Below, in pieces: positions 35,395-43,262 of a stretch of 64,000 nucleotides of DNA. Every line of letters starts with the position of its first letter. Position 1 is the stretch's first letter. Where the stretch lies: positions 372,001-436,000 of the forward strand of contig NZ_CP043426.1 of assembly GCF_008245025.1 (NCBI RefSeq). Reading direction: 5' to 3'. Below the pieces are notes generated by a model that was given only the letters and a program-made list of their open reading frames with translations, did no database searches and was not told the DNA's origin. The position numbers and the translations under genes were made by a program. Source of the stretch: Campylobacter lari subsp. concheus (lineage in GTDB: Bacteria; Campylobacterota; Campylobacteria; Campylobacterales; Campylobacteraceae).

Positions 35395-36131
35395 AACAAG
35401 CTTTTACTTTAATAGAACTAGTTTTTGTTTGTATAATATTATCCTTATTATTTTCTATGGCTTATGTTTATTATAAACCTGATTATTTGCGTTTGGGAGC
35501 TGAGCAAGTTTTAAATGATATTAAATACACAAGACATTTAGCTTTAATGCAAAATGATTTTAGAGTTAAAGAATTTAACATTGCTAAACGAGAGTGGTTT
35601 AAGGCTAAATGGCAGCTGTATTTTATACGCTCAAAATCTGCCACTAATAATGAACAAACCTATACCATTTTTTTAGATAAAAACGGTGATGGCAATGCAA
35701 ATATAGGTAAAAATATGATCAATAAAGATAGAGAAATAGCTGTTGATCTTATCAATCCAGATATATTAATGAACTCAGGTCAAAGTGGAGTGATAAATCA
35801 AAATGATTTCAAAGCAAATTTAAAATATAATATAGAAAAAACTTATGGTATATCTAAAGTTTTATTTGAAGGTGCTTGTAAAGGAAGTACGCGTTTAGTT
35901 TTTGATGATTATGGTCGTTTATATACGCCTTTAAAAAATGCTACACGTGTTTATGATAAACTTGTTTCTTTTAATAATGATTGCATTATAAGATTATCTA
36001 ATAACCAAAATGAGCATATATGTATTGTTATAAATTCCATTAGTGGCTATGCTTATATTCCTAAATTTTCTTTAAATAAATCACAAAATATTATACTTAA
36101 TAATAAAAACACCTACTGTCATGCCTTGTAA
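35391..36131 (+). CDS. Type II secretion/type IV pilin-like pseudopilin
   Basis: MKQAFTLIELVFVCIILSLL is a class III prepilin signal: a short basic leader, FTLIE with Glu at +5, and a hydrophobic helix. The residue before the cleavage site is Ala instead of the usual Gly. The mature part (about 240 residues) is GspH/FimT-like in length and contains a calcium-loop-like stretch DKNGDGNANIG. No other secretion or pilus genes are nearby. It overlaps the preceding membrane-protein gene by four bases. In other Campylobacter such genes belong to a DNA-uptake apparatus encoded at scattered loci. Confidence 0.75.
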   Translation: MKQAFTLIELVFVCIILSLLFSMAYVYYKPDYLRLGAEQVLNDIKYTRHLALMQNDFRVKEFNIAKREWFKAKWQLYFIRSKSATNNEQTYTIFLDKNGDGNANIGKNMINKDREIAVDLINPDILMNSGQSGVINQNDFKANLKYNIEKTYGISKVLFEGACKGSTRLVFDDYGRLYTPLKNATRVYDKLVSFNNDCIIRLSNNQNEHICIVINSISGYAYIPKFSLNKSQNIILNNKNTYCHAL

Positions 36132-36179
36132 GATGTATTGATGGTGTATCATGCTAACCCAGTTTCCAAACATTAACTA

Positions 36180-36218
36180 TCAAAGAGCATAATTACATCT
36201 GTAAAAGCAAACATTCAT
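36180..36218 (-). other. Candidate tiny reading frame or gene remnant with strong ribosome binding site
   Basis: On the minus strand AAGGAG (36225-36230) lies six bases before ATG (36216-36218), which opens a frame of only twelve codons. A second ATG four bases on, in another frame, gives thirteen codons (MFAFTDVIMLFDS). Both end quickly. This could be the decayed start of a lost gene or a leader peptide; coding is not shown. Confidence 0.25.
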
Positions 36219-36234
36219 AGATAACTCCTTAGTT

Positions 36235-36266
36235 TTTAAAGATCTAGTTTTTGCTAGATCTTTAAA
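36235..36266 (+). terminator. Hairpin terminator after the pseudopilin gene
   Basis: TTTAAAGATCTAG (36235-36247) pairs exactly with its complement (36254-36266) around TTTTTG. It lies about 100 bases after the last gene of the reductase operon and before the MOMP promoter. Confidence 0.7.
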
Positions 36267-36353
36267 GATATTTAGTTTTAAATATGAATGAAATTATTTA
36301 TTTAAGATAAAATAGGAATAAAATTTAAATTACAATTTTAAAGATTTAACTTA

Positions 36354-36421
36354 ATTATAGTTTGATTATCTAAACTATAATCATTATATACTAATAATTA
36401 TAGTATAACGACATACTATAA
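36354..36421. promoter_or_regulatory. Two related dyads upstream of the MOMP promoter
   Basis: Dyad 1 is ATTATAGTTT (36354-36363) with AAACTATAAT (36372-36381). Dyad 2 is TTATAGTAT (36398-36406) with ATACTATAA (36413-36421). Both share the half-site TTATAGT and are about 42 bases apart centre to centre, four helical turns. They look like operator sites for a dimeric regulator. Confidence 0.5.
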
Positions 36422-36477
36422 CTTCAAATATATATCCCAATAAATACATATTTTTGTTTACTTTAAGAATTCTCATA

Positions 36478-36510
36478 TAAAACTATGATATAATACAAGC
36501 CATAGTTTTA
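36478..36510 (+). promoter_or_regulatory. MOMP promoter spanned by a third dyad
   Basis: TGATATAAT (36486-36494) is a strong extended -10 box. It is enclosed by TAAAACTATG (36478-36487) and its exact complement CATAGTTTTA (36501-36510), which contain the same AACTAT half-site as the two upstream dyads. The transcript start would be near 36501, giving a leader of about 30 bases. Confidence 0.6.
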
Positions 36511-36531
36511 ATTTTAATAAGGAGAATTCTC

Positions 36532-37770
36532 ATGAAACTAGTTAAACTTAGTTTAGTAGCAGCTTTAGCTGCAGGTGCTTTTTCAGCAGCTAACGCTGTT
36601 TCACTTGAAGAAGCAATAAAAGATGTTGATGTATCAGGTATGTTCAGATACAGATTTGAATCTGATAGAATGGATATTGGGAATAATCAAACTACTGGCG
36701 GTTATAATAATCCTGGTAATAGCAACAACACACACAAGTTTAAATCTCAATTAAACTTCAAAGCAGCTTTAGATGATAACTTTAAAGCTTTTGTTCAATT
36801 CCAATACAGCACTAGTGAATTAGGCTATGGTAATGTAAAAGATGAAAATGGTGAAATTGCTAAAAAAGTTGGAACAAACACTCACGACACTTTTGCTGTT
36901 AACCAAGCTTACTTAGAATACACTAATGAAGCTTATGCTACAAATGTAATTTTCGGTAAAATGGAAATTAATTCTATTTGGACTGATGATGCAGTAGGTA
37001 CAGGAGCTAAAGTTCTTAACAATTCTATCGAAGGTTTAACTTTTGCTGGTTATTGGTTTGATAGCTTCAATGATGAAGATGATGGTGATTTCGGTGGTAC
37101 TAAATTAAATAATTCATCTTTATATGGTGCTGCTGTATTAGGTGATTTTGATCCATTTGCTTTCCAATTATGGGCTGCTTATTCAGCAAATAACGCATTC
37201 TTATATGCAGTAGATGCTAGCTATAAATTTGCATTTAATGATATGAATTTCAAAATCCAAGGTCAATATTTAGGAAATAGCTTAGACAGCGATTTTGAAA
37301 AATTCTATAGTAATAATGTAGATAATGGTAACTTCTATGCAGCTAAATTCAGTGGTGATATCTCTGCATTTGATTTCCAAGCCGGTGTAGTTGGTTATGG
37401 TGAAAAAGATAAAGAAACTCTTGTAACTTTAGAAGATTTAGGTAGAGTTATTGCTCCAGGCAAACAAATTTTCTATTCTGAAGGTAGCGATTTAAGAGGT
37501 GATATGGGTGAAAACTTCTTCTACTTTGCAGGTTTAGGTTATACTTTTGCTGAAACTTTAAGAGTGGGATTTGACTATATTGGTGGTAAATCTGAACAAG
37601 TTGGCTATGATATAGATAAATACGAAATGGTTGGAAGCGTATCTTATGCTTATAGTCCAAAACTTACATTTAGTGGATTCTATTCTTACCTAAATGAAGA
37701 CTTAAATAAACAAGGTGTTAATGATAGAGATGATCAATATATCAGACTTGAAGCTCTATACAAATTCTAA
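36532..37770 (+). CDS. porA: Major outer membrane porin (MOMP, PorA)
   Basis: The 412-residue precursor has a signal peptide (MKLVKLSLVAALAAGAFSAANA) and the mature start VSLEEAIKDVDVSGMFRYRF typical of Campylobacter MOMP. Alternating aromatic/polar strands continue to the C-terminal EALYKF, with Phe at the end as the outer-membrane assembly signal. It forms trimeric 18-strand pores for small solutes and is a main surface antigen, with variable loops (NNQTTGGYNNPGNSNN; DDGDFGGTKLNN). GGAG lies within the palindrome GAGAATTCTC just before the ATG. A good terminator follows. Confidence 0.95.
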   Translation: MKLVKLSLVAALAAGAFSAANAVSLEEAIKDVDVSGMFRYRFESDRMDIGNNQTTGGYNNPGNSNNTHKFKSQLNFKAALDDNFKAFVQFQYSTSELGYGNVKDENGEIAKKVGTNTHDTFAVNQAYLEYTNEAYATNVIFGKMEINSIWTDDAVGTGAKVLNNSIEGLTFAGYWFDSFNDEDDGDFGGTKLNNSSLYGAAVLGDFDPFAFQLWAAYSANNAFLYAVDASYKFAFNDMNFKIQGQYLGNSLDSDFEKFYSNNVDNGNFYAAKFSGDISAFDFQAGVVGYGEKDKETLVTLEDLGRVIAPGKQIFYSEGSDLRGDMGENFFYFAGLGYTFAETLRVGFDYIGGKSEQVGYDIDKYEMVGSVSYAYSPKLTFSGFYSYLNEDLNKQGVNDRDDQYIRLEALYKF

Positions 37771-37776
37771 TTATAA

Positions 37777-37800
37777 AAGCTAAGCCTTTTGGCTTAGCTT
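37777..37800. terminator. Terminator shared by porA and yaaA
   Basis: AAGCTAAGCC (37777-37786) pairs exactly with GGCTTAGCTT (37791-37800) across TTTT. It lies between converging genes; the right arm overlaps the yaaA stop codon. Confidence 0.85.
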
Positions 37801-38534
37801 ACTATATCTAAAATTATTTCTTCTTTTAATCCTTGTATTTTAATTTCTTTTATTTTTAAATCATTAGGTAGGTTTTCTAGTAAAGCTTCTTTGCTATGTA
37901 TATTTTTACTTGCTAGTATTCTTAATATTTTACCCCTATAAGCCTTTGCAAAATGACTTAAAGTTTTGGAATTTTTTAAAAAAGTGAGGGTGGTAAAAGG
38001 TTGTTTAAGGGTGTAAAATTTTTCATAAAATTTGGCTCTAAGATCGATTATTAATTCATTTTCTAAAAAATTATCAAGCTCACTGGAAAAATTTTCTTTA
38101 TAAAATTTTTCTATATTAAAATCTTTGATTTTCTCTCCTTGTTTTAATTTATAATAAGGTATTAAATCTTTTGCTAAAATAGGACCAAAAAGATTTGAAA
38201 ATATTAATACATTTTCATCTATATATTTTTTAGAAATTTCATCCAAGCTCTCATAATTTAAATATTCAAAAGCAACACCATTGTATCTTTGAATCGCTTT
38301 AGTTGTATCTTTTTTTAATATATTTTGGCTAAGATCATATAATTCATCTTTATCTTTGATACCAAAAAATTTTTCAAGAACATTTTTATCACATTCTTTA
38401 ATAAAATTTTTGTATTGAGTAATTACTCCAAGTCTTTTATCGTATAACCTGCTAAATATGAATGATTTTTCATCTAAACAAGTATGCGTATTTATCTTAC
38501 TTTTTCCTTCGCTAGGTGAAAATAAAATTTTCAT
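37794..38534 (-). CDS. yaaA: Peroxide-stress protein YaaA family
   Basis: YaaA lowers free intracellular iron during hydrogen peroxide stress and has DNA-binding properties in E. coli. The 246-residue protein starts MKILFSPSEGKSK, has QRYNGVAFEYLNY, VLIFSNLFGPILAKDLIPYY and LIDLRAKFYEKFY, and near the end FAKAYRGKILRIL, all family hallmarks. It converges with porA. Its stop codon lies inside the shared terminator. Regulation is not evident from the upstream sequence. Confidence 0.88.
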   Translation of the reverse strand: MKILFSPSEGKSKINTHTCLDEKSFIFSRLYDKRLGVITQYKNFIKECDKNVLEKFFGIKDKDELYDLSQNILKKDTTKAIQRYNGVAFEYLNYESLDEISKKYIDENVLIFSNLFGPILAKDLIPYYKLKQGEKIKDFNIEKFYKENFSSELDNFLENELIIDLRAKFYEKFYTLKQPFTTLTFLKNSKTLSHFAKAYRGKILRILASKNIHSKEALLENLPNDLKIKEIKIQGLKEEIILDIVS

Positions 38535-38581
38535 AATAAATCCTTTATTTTTTAAAAATTATACAAAATTATTTAAAACAC

Positions 38582-38610
38582 TTGACATTAATTCAAAATT
38601 ACACTATAAT
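38582..38610 (+). promoter_or_regulatory. Full-consensus sigma70 promoter of the tRNA cluster
   Basis: TTGACA (38582-38587), 17 bases, then TATAAT (38605-38610): a perfect match at both boxes with ideal spacing, rare in Campylobacter where -35 boxes are poorly conserved. Transcription would begin about ten bases before the first tRNA. Confidence 0.9.
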
Positions 38611-38625
38611 TCAACTTTATTTTTT

Positions 38626-38701
38626 GCTGGTTTAGCTCAGTTGGTAGAGCAGCTGCCTTGTAAGCAGCAGGTCGGGGGTTCAAGTCCCTTAACCAGCTCC
38701 A
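38626..38701 (+). tRNA. tRNA-Thr (anticodon TGT)
   Basis: Cloverleaf with acceptor GCTGGTT/AACCAGC, D-loop TAGCTCAGTTGGTAGAGC, anticodon loop CTTGTAA (anticodon TGT), T-loop GTTCAAGTC, and encoded CCA. It is the first of three closely spaced tRNAs behind the consensus promoter. Confidence 0.95.
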
Positions 38702-38748
38702 TTGTTAATAGCAGTGTTTGACCAGAAATAAAAAGCATTATTATTCAT

Positions 38749-38834
<86 letters not shown>

Positions 38835-38841
38835 TTGCTTT

Positions 38842-38918
38842 GCGGGAGTAGCTCAGTTGGCTAGAGCATCAGCCTTCCAAGCTGAGGGTCGCGGGTTCGA
38901 GTCCCGTTTCCCGCTCCA
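38842..38918 (+). tRNA. tRNA-Gly (anticodon TCC)
   Basis: Acceptor GCGGGAG/TTCCCGC (last pair G-T), anticodon loop CTTCCAA (anticodon TCC), T-loop GGTTCGAGTCC and encoded CCA. It starts seven bases after tRNA-Tyr. Confidence 0.95.
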
Positions 38919-39023
38919 ACCTTATTTTGGTAGAGTGAAACTGGGAGCTGTTTTTAAATTCAGAATTTCTAGCAGTTTCAAATTTCCAAAATTTTATAGT
39001 TTATGTTTTTAATTTTTCTGAGC

Positions 39024-39098
<75 letters not shown>

Positions 39099-39163
39099 TT
39101 GATTTCAAAAGATTATAAAACATAAATTAGTATTTGTATGTAAATTTTATATGGAGGAAAAAG

Positions 39164-40363
39164 ATGGCTAAAGAAAAATTTTCACGTAATAAGCCTCACG
39201 TAAATATTGGTACTATTGGTCACGTTGACCACGGTAAAACTACTTTAACAGCTGCTATCTCTGCTGTTCTTTCAAGAAGAGGTTTGGCTGAGCTTAAAGA
39301 TTATGATAATATCGATAACGCTCCTGAAGAAAAAGAGCGTGGTATTACTATTGCTACTTCTCACATTGAGTATGAAACAGAAAATCGTCACTATGCTCAC
39401 GTAGATTGCCCAGGTCACGCTGACTATGTTAAAAACATGATTACTGGTGCTGCTCAAATGGACGGTGCTATTCTTGTTGTTTCTGCAGCAGATGGTCCAA
39501 TGCCACAAACTAGAGAGCATATCTTACTTTCTCGTCAAGTAGGTGTACCATATATTGTTGTTTTCATGAACAAAGCTGATATGGTTGATGATGCTGAGTT
39601 GTTAGAATTAGTTGAAATGGAAATTAGAGAATTATTAAGTTCTTATGATTTCCCAGGAGATGATACTCCAATTATTTCAGGTTCTGCTTTACAAGCTCTT
39701 GAAGAAGCAAAAGCTGGACAAGATGGTGAATGGTCTAAAAAAATCTTAGATCTTATGGCAGCAGTTGATGAGTATATTCCAACTCCGGCTCGTGATACAG
39801 ATAAAGATTTCTTAATGCCTATCGAAGACGTATTCTCAATTTCAGGTCGTGGTACAGTTGTTACCGGTAGAATTGAAAAAGGTATTGTTAAAGTTGGTGA
39901 TACTATTGAAATCGTTGGTATTAGAGAAACACAAAGCACTACAGTAACTGGTGTTGAAATGTTTAGAAAAGAAATGGATCAAGGTGAAGCAGGAGATAAC
40001 GTTGGTGTTCTTCTTCGTGGAACTAAAAAAGAAGATGTTCTTCGTGGTATGGTTCTTGCTAAACCTAAATCAATCACTCCTCACACTGATTTTGAAGCAG
40101 AAGTTTATATTTTAAATAAAGATGAAGGTGGACGCCACACCCCATTCTTTAATAACTATAGACCACAATTTTATGTAAGAACAACTGATGTTACTGGTTC
40201 TATCCAACTTGCAGAAGGCGTTGAAATGGTTATGCCAGGAGATAATGTTAGAATTACCGTAAGTCTTATTGCACCAGTTGCACTTGAAGAAGGTACTCGT
40301 TTTGCTATCCGTGAAGGTGGCCGTACTGTTGGTTCAGGTGTTGTTTCTAAAATTATTAAATAA
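39164..40363 (+). CDS. tuf: Elongation factor Tu
   Basis: EF-Tu delivers aminoacyl-tRNA to the ribosome. The 399-residue protein has G1 [10 protein letters not shown]2 RGITI, G3 DCPGHADY, G4 NKAD, and domain II/III motifs such as [11 protein letters not shown] and the C-terminal [10 protein letters not shown]. The start at 39164 follows GGAGG by eight bases; an upstream ATG would add an unlike extension. Codons are biased toward strongly expressed choices compared with neighbours. It follows the tRNA cluster and is closed by a hairpin. Confidence 0.98.
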   Translation: MAKEKFSRNKPHVNIGTIGHVDHGKTTLTAAISAVLSRRGLAELKDYDNIDNAPEEKERGITIATSHIEYETENRHYAHVDCPGHADYVKNMITGAAQMDGAILVVSAADGPMPQTREHILLSRQVGVPYIVVFMNKADMVDDAELLELVEMEIRELLSSYDFPGDDTPIISGSALQALEEAKAGQDGEWSKKILDLMAAVDEYIPTPARDTDKDFLMPIEDVFSISGRGTVVTGRIEKGIVKVGDTIEIVGIRETQSTTVTGVEMFRKEMDQGEAGDNVGVLLRGTKKEDVLRGMVLAKPKSITPHTDFEAEVYILNKDEGGRHTPFFNNYRPQFYVRTTDVTGSIQLAEGVEMVMPGDNVRITVSLIAPVALEEGTRFAIREGGRTVGSGVVSKIIK

Positions 40364-40366
40364 TTT

Positions 40367-40390
40367 AAGCGAGATTTAATCTCGCTTTTT
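40367..40390 (+). terminator. Terminator after tuf
   Basis: AAGCGAGA (40367-40374) pairs with TCTCGCTT (40380-40387) across a five-base loop, followed by T residues, 12 bases before rpmG. It may act as partial attenuator because rpmG follows at once. Confidence 0.75.
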
Positions 40391-40401
40391 AAGGAATAAA
40401 A

Positions 40402-40560
40402 ATGAGAATTAAAGTTGGTTTAAAATGTGAAGAATGTGGCGATATTAATTATAGCACTTTTAAAAATAGTAAAAATACAACTGAAAAGTTAGAATTAAAA
40501 AAATATTGTCCAAGATTGAAAAAACATACAATTCATAAAGAAGTTAAATTAAAAAGTTAA
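40402..40560 (+). CDS. rpmG: Ribosomal protein L33
   Basis: A 52-residue basic protein starting [19 protein letters not shown] and ending HKEVKLKS, with the L33 order 'C..C...Y...KN...[10 protein letters not shown]'. Of the two zinc-binding pairs typical of cysteine-containing L33, the first is intact (Cys9, Cys12), but the second is CPRL (Cys36, Leu39). AAGGA lies ahead of the ATG. It occupies the usual place between tuf and tRNA-Trp/secE. Confidence 0.93.
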   Translation: MRIKVGLKCEECGDINYSTFKNSKNTTEKLELKKYCPRLKKHTIHKEVKLKS

Positions 40561-40581
40561 GGCTTTTATAAAAAAGCCCTT

Positions 40582-40657
40582 AGGGCAATAGCTCCAACGG
40601 TAGAGCGCCGGATTCCAAATCCGATTGTTGGGGGTTCGAATCCCTCTTGCCCTGCCA
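40582..40657 (+). tRNA. tRNA-Trp (anticodon CCA)
   Basis: Acceptor AGGGCAA/TTGCCCT with discriminator G, anticodon loop TTCCAAA (anticodon CCA), T-loop GGTTCGAATCC, encoded CCA. It lies between rpmG and secE, as in many bacteria. Confidence 0.95.
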
Positions 40658-40673
40658 CAAAATAAGGTAAAAT

Positions 40674-40856
40674 ATGGAAAAACTAATAACTTATTTTAAA
40701 TTGTCAAAAGCTGAATTAGGAAAAGTGATTTGGCCTTTGAAAGAGCAAGTTAGAAATGCTTATATTACAGTTTTTGTAGTTGTTACTGTTGTTTCATTAT
40801 TTTTAGCATTGGTTGATTTGATTATGTCATTTTCATTATCTAAGATTATAGGATAA
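40674..40856 (+). CDS. secE: Preprotein translocase subunit SecE
   Basis: SecE clamps the SecY channel of the Sec translocon. The 60-residue single-span form has the conserved amphipathic helix SKAELGKVIWPLKEQVRN followed by one membrane segment (about residues 28-54). The three-span version of E. coli is not used here. It starts 16 bases after tRNA-Trp and ends four bases before nusG. Confidence 0.95.
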   Translation: MEKLITYFKLSKAELGKVIWPLKEQVRNAYITVFVVVTVVSLFLALVDLIMSFSLSKIIG

Positions 40857-40860
40857 AAAA

Positions 40861-41391
40861 ATGAATCATAAATGGTATGCAATTCAAACTTATGCAGGTA
40901 GTGAGATGGCTGTAAAAAGAGCCATAGAAAATTTAGTTAGAGATCATGGAATTCAAGAACAATTATTAGAAGTAATTGTTCCAACTGAAGATGTGATTGA
41001 ATTTAAAAATGGTAAAGAAAAAATAAGCGAAAGAAGTTTATATTCGGGTTATGTATTTGCTAATATAGACTTATCAACAGAGCTTTGGCATAAAATTCAG
41101 TCTTTACCAAAGGTTGGTCGTTTTATAGGTGAAAGTAAAAAACCAACCCCATTAAGTGAAAAAGATATCAATCTTATTTTAGAAAAGGTGAAAAACAAAG
41201 CAGCACCTAAGCCTAAAATTTCATTTGATAAAGAAGAAAGTGTAAGAATAACTGAAGGTCCTTTTGCAAACTTTGTTGGTATTGTAGAGGAATATGATAT
41301 GGTTAGAGGCGTTTTAAAGCTAAATGTTTCTATATTTGGTAGATCAACTCCAGTAGAAATCTTATACTCTCAAGTTGAAAAAATAGTTTGA
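40861..41391 (+). CDS. nusG: Transcription termination/antitermination protein NusG
   Basis: NusG binds RNA polymerase and links it to Rho or the ribosome. The 176-residue protein has the NGN-domain start KWYAIQTYAGSEMAVKRAIE, GYVFANIDLS, and the C-terminal KOW motif GPFANFVGIVEEYD followed by VSIFGRSTPVEI. Length and order are standard. It sits between secE and rplK. Confidence 0.97.
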   Translation: MNHKWYAIQTYAGSEMAVKRAIENLVRDHGIQEQLLEVIVPTEDVIEFKNGKEKISERSLYSGYVFANIDLSTELWHKIQSLPKVGRFIGESKKPTPLSEKDINLILEKVKNKAAPKPKISFDKEESVRITEGPFANFVGIVEEYDMVRGVLKLNVSIFGRSTPVEILYSQVEKIV

Positions 41392-41418
41392 TTATATAGT
41401 AAGTAAAGGAGAAAGGTT

Positions 41419-41844
41419 ATGGCTAAAAAAGTCGTAGGAGAAATTAAATTACAAATAGCTGCTACTAAGGCTAATCCATCGCCTCCAGTTGGTCCTGCTT
41501 TGGGTCAACAAGGTGTTAATATTATGGAATTTTGTAAGGCATTTAATGAAAGAACAAAGGATATGGCTGGTTTTAATATCCCCGTTGTTATTACTGTTTA
41601 TGCAGATAAAAGCTTTACATTTATAACAAAACAACCACCAGCTACAGATTTAATTAAAAAAGCTGCAGGTATTTCTAAAGGTGCAGATAATCCTTTAAAA
41701 AATAAAGTAGGTAAATTAACTAAAGCACAGGTTTTAGAAATTGTGGATAAAAAGATCGCTGATATGAATACAAAAGATAGAGAGCAAGCTGCTAAGATTA
41801 TTATGGGTTCTGCTCGTTCTATGGGTGTTGAAATCGTAGATTAA
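41419..41844 (+). CDS. rplK: Ribosomal protein L11
   Basis: L11 forms part of the GTPase-associated centre with 23S rRNA helices 43-44. The 141-residue protein shows [32 protein letters not shown], the proline-rich [18 protein letters not shown] and the C-terminal RNA-binding [25 protein letters not shown] precedes the ATG. Confidence 0.98.
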   Translation: MAKKVVGEIKLQIAATKANPSPPVGPALGQQGVNIMEFCKAFNERTKDMAGFNIPVVITVYADKSFTFITKQPPATDLIKKAAGISKGADNPLKNKVGKLTKAQVLEIVDKKIADMNTKDREQAAKIIMGSARSMGVEIVD

Positions 41845-41851
41845 TACTCTT

Positions 41852-41878
41852 TACCGCCAAGAGTTTAAAAAGGCGGTA
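41852..41878 (+). other. Small hairpin between rplK and rplA
   Basis: TACCGCC (41852-41858) pairs with GGCGGTA (41872-41878) over a 13-base loop in the 63-base rplK-rplA gap. There is no U run, so it is not a terminator. It could be an RNA processing or protein-binding site; this is speculative. Confidence 0.4.
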
Positions 41879-41907
41879 GCACTTTATATAAAATGCGGAG
41901 AAAATTG

Positions 41908-42609
41908 ATGTCTAAAAATACTAAAAGATTTACAGAATTATTAAAAAAAATAGATTCAAATAAAAACTATTTAATGGATGAGGCAGTAAGTACAGTAAAA
42001 ACTCTTGCTTCTGCTAAATTTGATGAAACAGTTGAAATTGCTTTAAAACTAAATGTTGATCCAAGACATGCAGATCAAATGGTAAGAGGTAGTGTTGTTT
42101 TACCTTGTGGTACAGGTAAAAAAGTTCGTGTTGCTGTTATTGCAAAAGATGCAAAAGCTGATGAAGCGAAAAATGCAGGTGCTGATATTGTTGGTAGTGA
42201 TGATTTAGTAGAAGAAATTCAAAAAGGTAATATGAATTTTGATGTTTTAATTGCTACGCCAAATTTAATGGGTCTAGTAGGTAAAGTGGGTCGTATTTTA
42301 GGACCTAAAGGTTTGATGCCAAATCCCAAAACAGGTACAGTAACAATGGATGTTGCTCAAGCTGTTAATAATGCTAAAAATGGACAAGTTAATTTCCGTG
42401 TTGATAAACAAGGAAACATCCATGCAGGCTTAGGTAAAGTTAGTTTTACCCAAGAGCAATTAAAAGAAAATATGACAGCATTTGTGAAAGCTATTAATAA
42501 GCATAAACCAGCTGCTGCAAAAGGAAGATATATTAAAAATGCTAGTCTTTCTTTAACTATGAGTCCTTCTCTTTCTCTTGATACTCAAGAATTACTTGAT
42601 ACAAAATAA
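41908..42609 (+). CDS. rplA: Ribosomal protein L1
   Basis: L1 forms the mobile stalk at the E site and often represses its own operon. The 233-residue sequence has [20 protein letters not shown], the L1 signature around [20 protein letters not shown], and the C-terminal [13 protein letters not shown]. The start at 41908 ([11 protein letters not shown]) has GGAG eight bases upstream; an ATG five codons earlier lies over that site. Confidence 0.97.
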   Translation: MSKNTKRFTELLKKIDSNKNYLMDEAVSTVKTLASAKFDETVEIALKLNVDPRHADQMVRGSVVLPCGTGKKVRVAVIAKDAKADEAKNAGADIVGSDDLVEEIQKGNMNFDVLIATPNLMGLVGKVGRILGPKGLMPNPKTGTVTMDVAQAVNNAKNGQVNFRVDKQGNIHAGLGKVSFTQEQLKENMTAFVKAINKHKPAAAKGRYIKNASLSLTMSPSLSLDTQELLDTK

Positions 42610-42610
42610 A

Positions 42611-42764
42611 ATTAATGAGAGTTTTTCTCTCATTAATAAAAATTAGATAAGATAATATCTTTTATTTTATCTAATTTTTATCTTAGATTGGAGATAGCCG
42701 AGGTCTTAAGACTTAATTAGATTTTCTGCTCTGCTTGAAATCACCGGTCGGAAAGGAGTAAAGA
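42611..42764 (+). promoter_or_regulatory. rplJL leader with two hairpins (candidate L10 autoregulatory leader)
   Basis: Hairpin 1 is ATTAATGAGAG (42611-42621) with its exact complement (42627-42637). Hairpin 2 pairs AAAAATTAGATAA (42638-42650) with TTATCTAATTTTT (42667-42679), ending in five U residues as an attenuator would. The following 85 bases up to the rplJ start are more GC-rich and structured-looking (GAGATAGCCGAGGTC, CACCGGTCGG). L10-L12 binding to its own leader is known in other bacteria; assignment here is by position. Confidence 0.55.
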
Positions 42765-43244
42765 ATGACTAAAAGCCAAAAAATTGAACTTGTTTCTAAG
42801 CTTGAAGAGGGTTTTAAGGCTAGTGAAGCTGTTGTAGTTTGTAACTACAAAGGTTTAAATACTAAAAAACTTGAAGAGTTAAGAAATAATGCGAGAGAAA
42901 TGGATGTTAAAGTTCAAATTATTAAAAATACTTTAGCAAGTATTGCTCTTAAAAATGCCGGCAAAGATGGAATGGAACTTAAAGATACAAATATTTATCT
43001 TTGGGGTGAAGACCAATTAAATGTTTCAAAAGTTGCTGATAAATTTAGCGAAGCTAATCAAACATTTGAAATCAAAACCGCATTTATTGATGGTGAAGTT
43101 GCTTCAGTAGATAAAGTTAAAGCTTTAGCTAAAATGCCTTCTCGCAATGAATTACTTGCTATGCTTTTGCAAGTTTGGAATGCACCAATCACCAATTTTA
43201 CAATTGGATTGAATGCATTAAAAGAAAAAAAAGAAGCTGAATAA
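42765..43244 (+). CDS. rplJ: Ribosomal protein L10
   Basis: L10 anchors the L7/L12 stalk. The 159-residue protein has [37 protein letters not shown] and the C-terminal L12-binding helix (LKEKKEAE end). GGAAAGGAG precedes the ATG. It is followed 18 bases later by rplL. Confidence 0.97.
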   Translation: MTKSQKIELVSKLEEGFKASEAVVVCNYKGLNTKKLEELRNNAREMDVKVQIIKNTLASIALKNAGKDGMELKDTNIYLWGEDQLNVSKVADKFSEANQTFEIKTAFIDGEVASVDKVKALAKMPSRNELLAMLLQVWNAPITNFTIGLNALKEKKEAE

Positions 43245-43262
43245 AATTAAAAAGGATAAAAA

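Larger units (their letters stand above)
36132..36531. other. 400-base non-coding region ahead of the MOMP gene
   Basis: This stretch holds no long reading frame. It contains a terminator-like hairpin (36235-36266), two palindromic dyads (36354-36381, 36398-36421), the MOMP promoter with a third related dyad (36478-36510), and, on the minus strand, a strong AGGAG site followed by very short frames (36180-36218). The part between 36267 and 36353 is AT-rich with nothing I can name. Confidence 0.8.

Noticed and set aside
38919..39023. Spacer between tRNA-Gly and tRNA-Thr (GGT) as an additional tRNA or small RNA
   Set aside because: No cloverleaf can be drawn; only a weak -10-like TATAGT is visible.
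40561..40578. GGCTTTT/AAAAGCC hairpin after rpmG as a terminator
   Set aside because: It is not followed by a U run and abuts tRNA-Trp, which would be cut off; more likely a processing region or chance.
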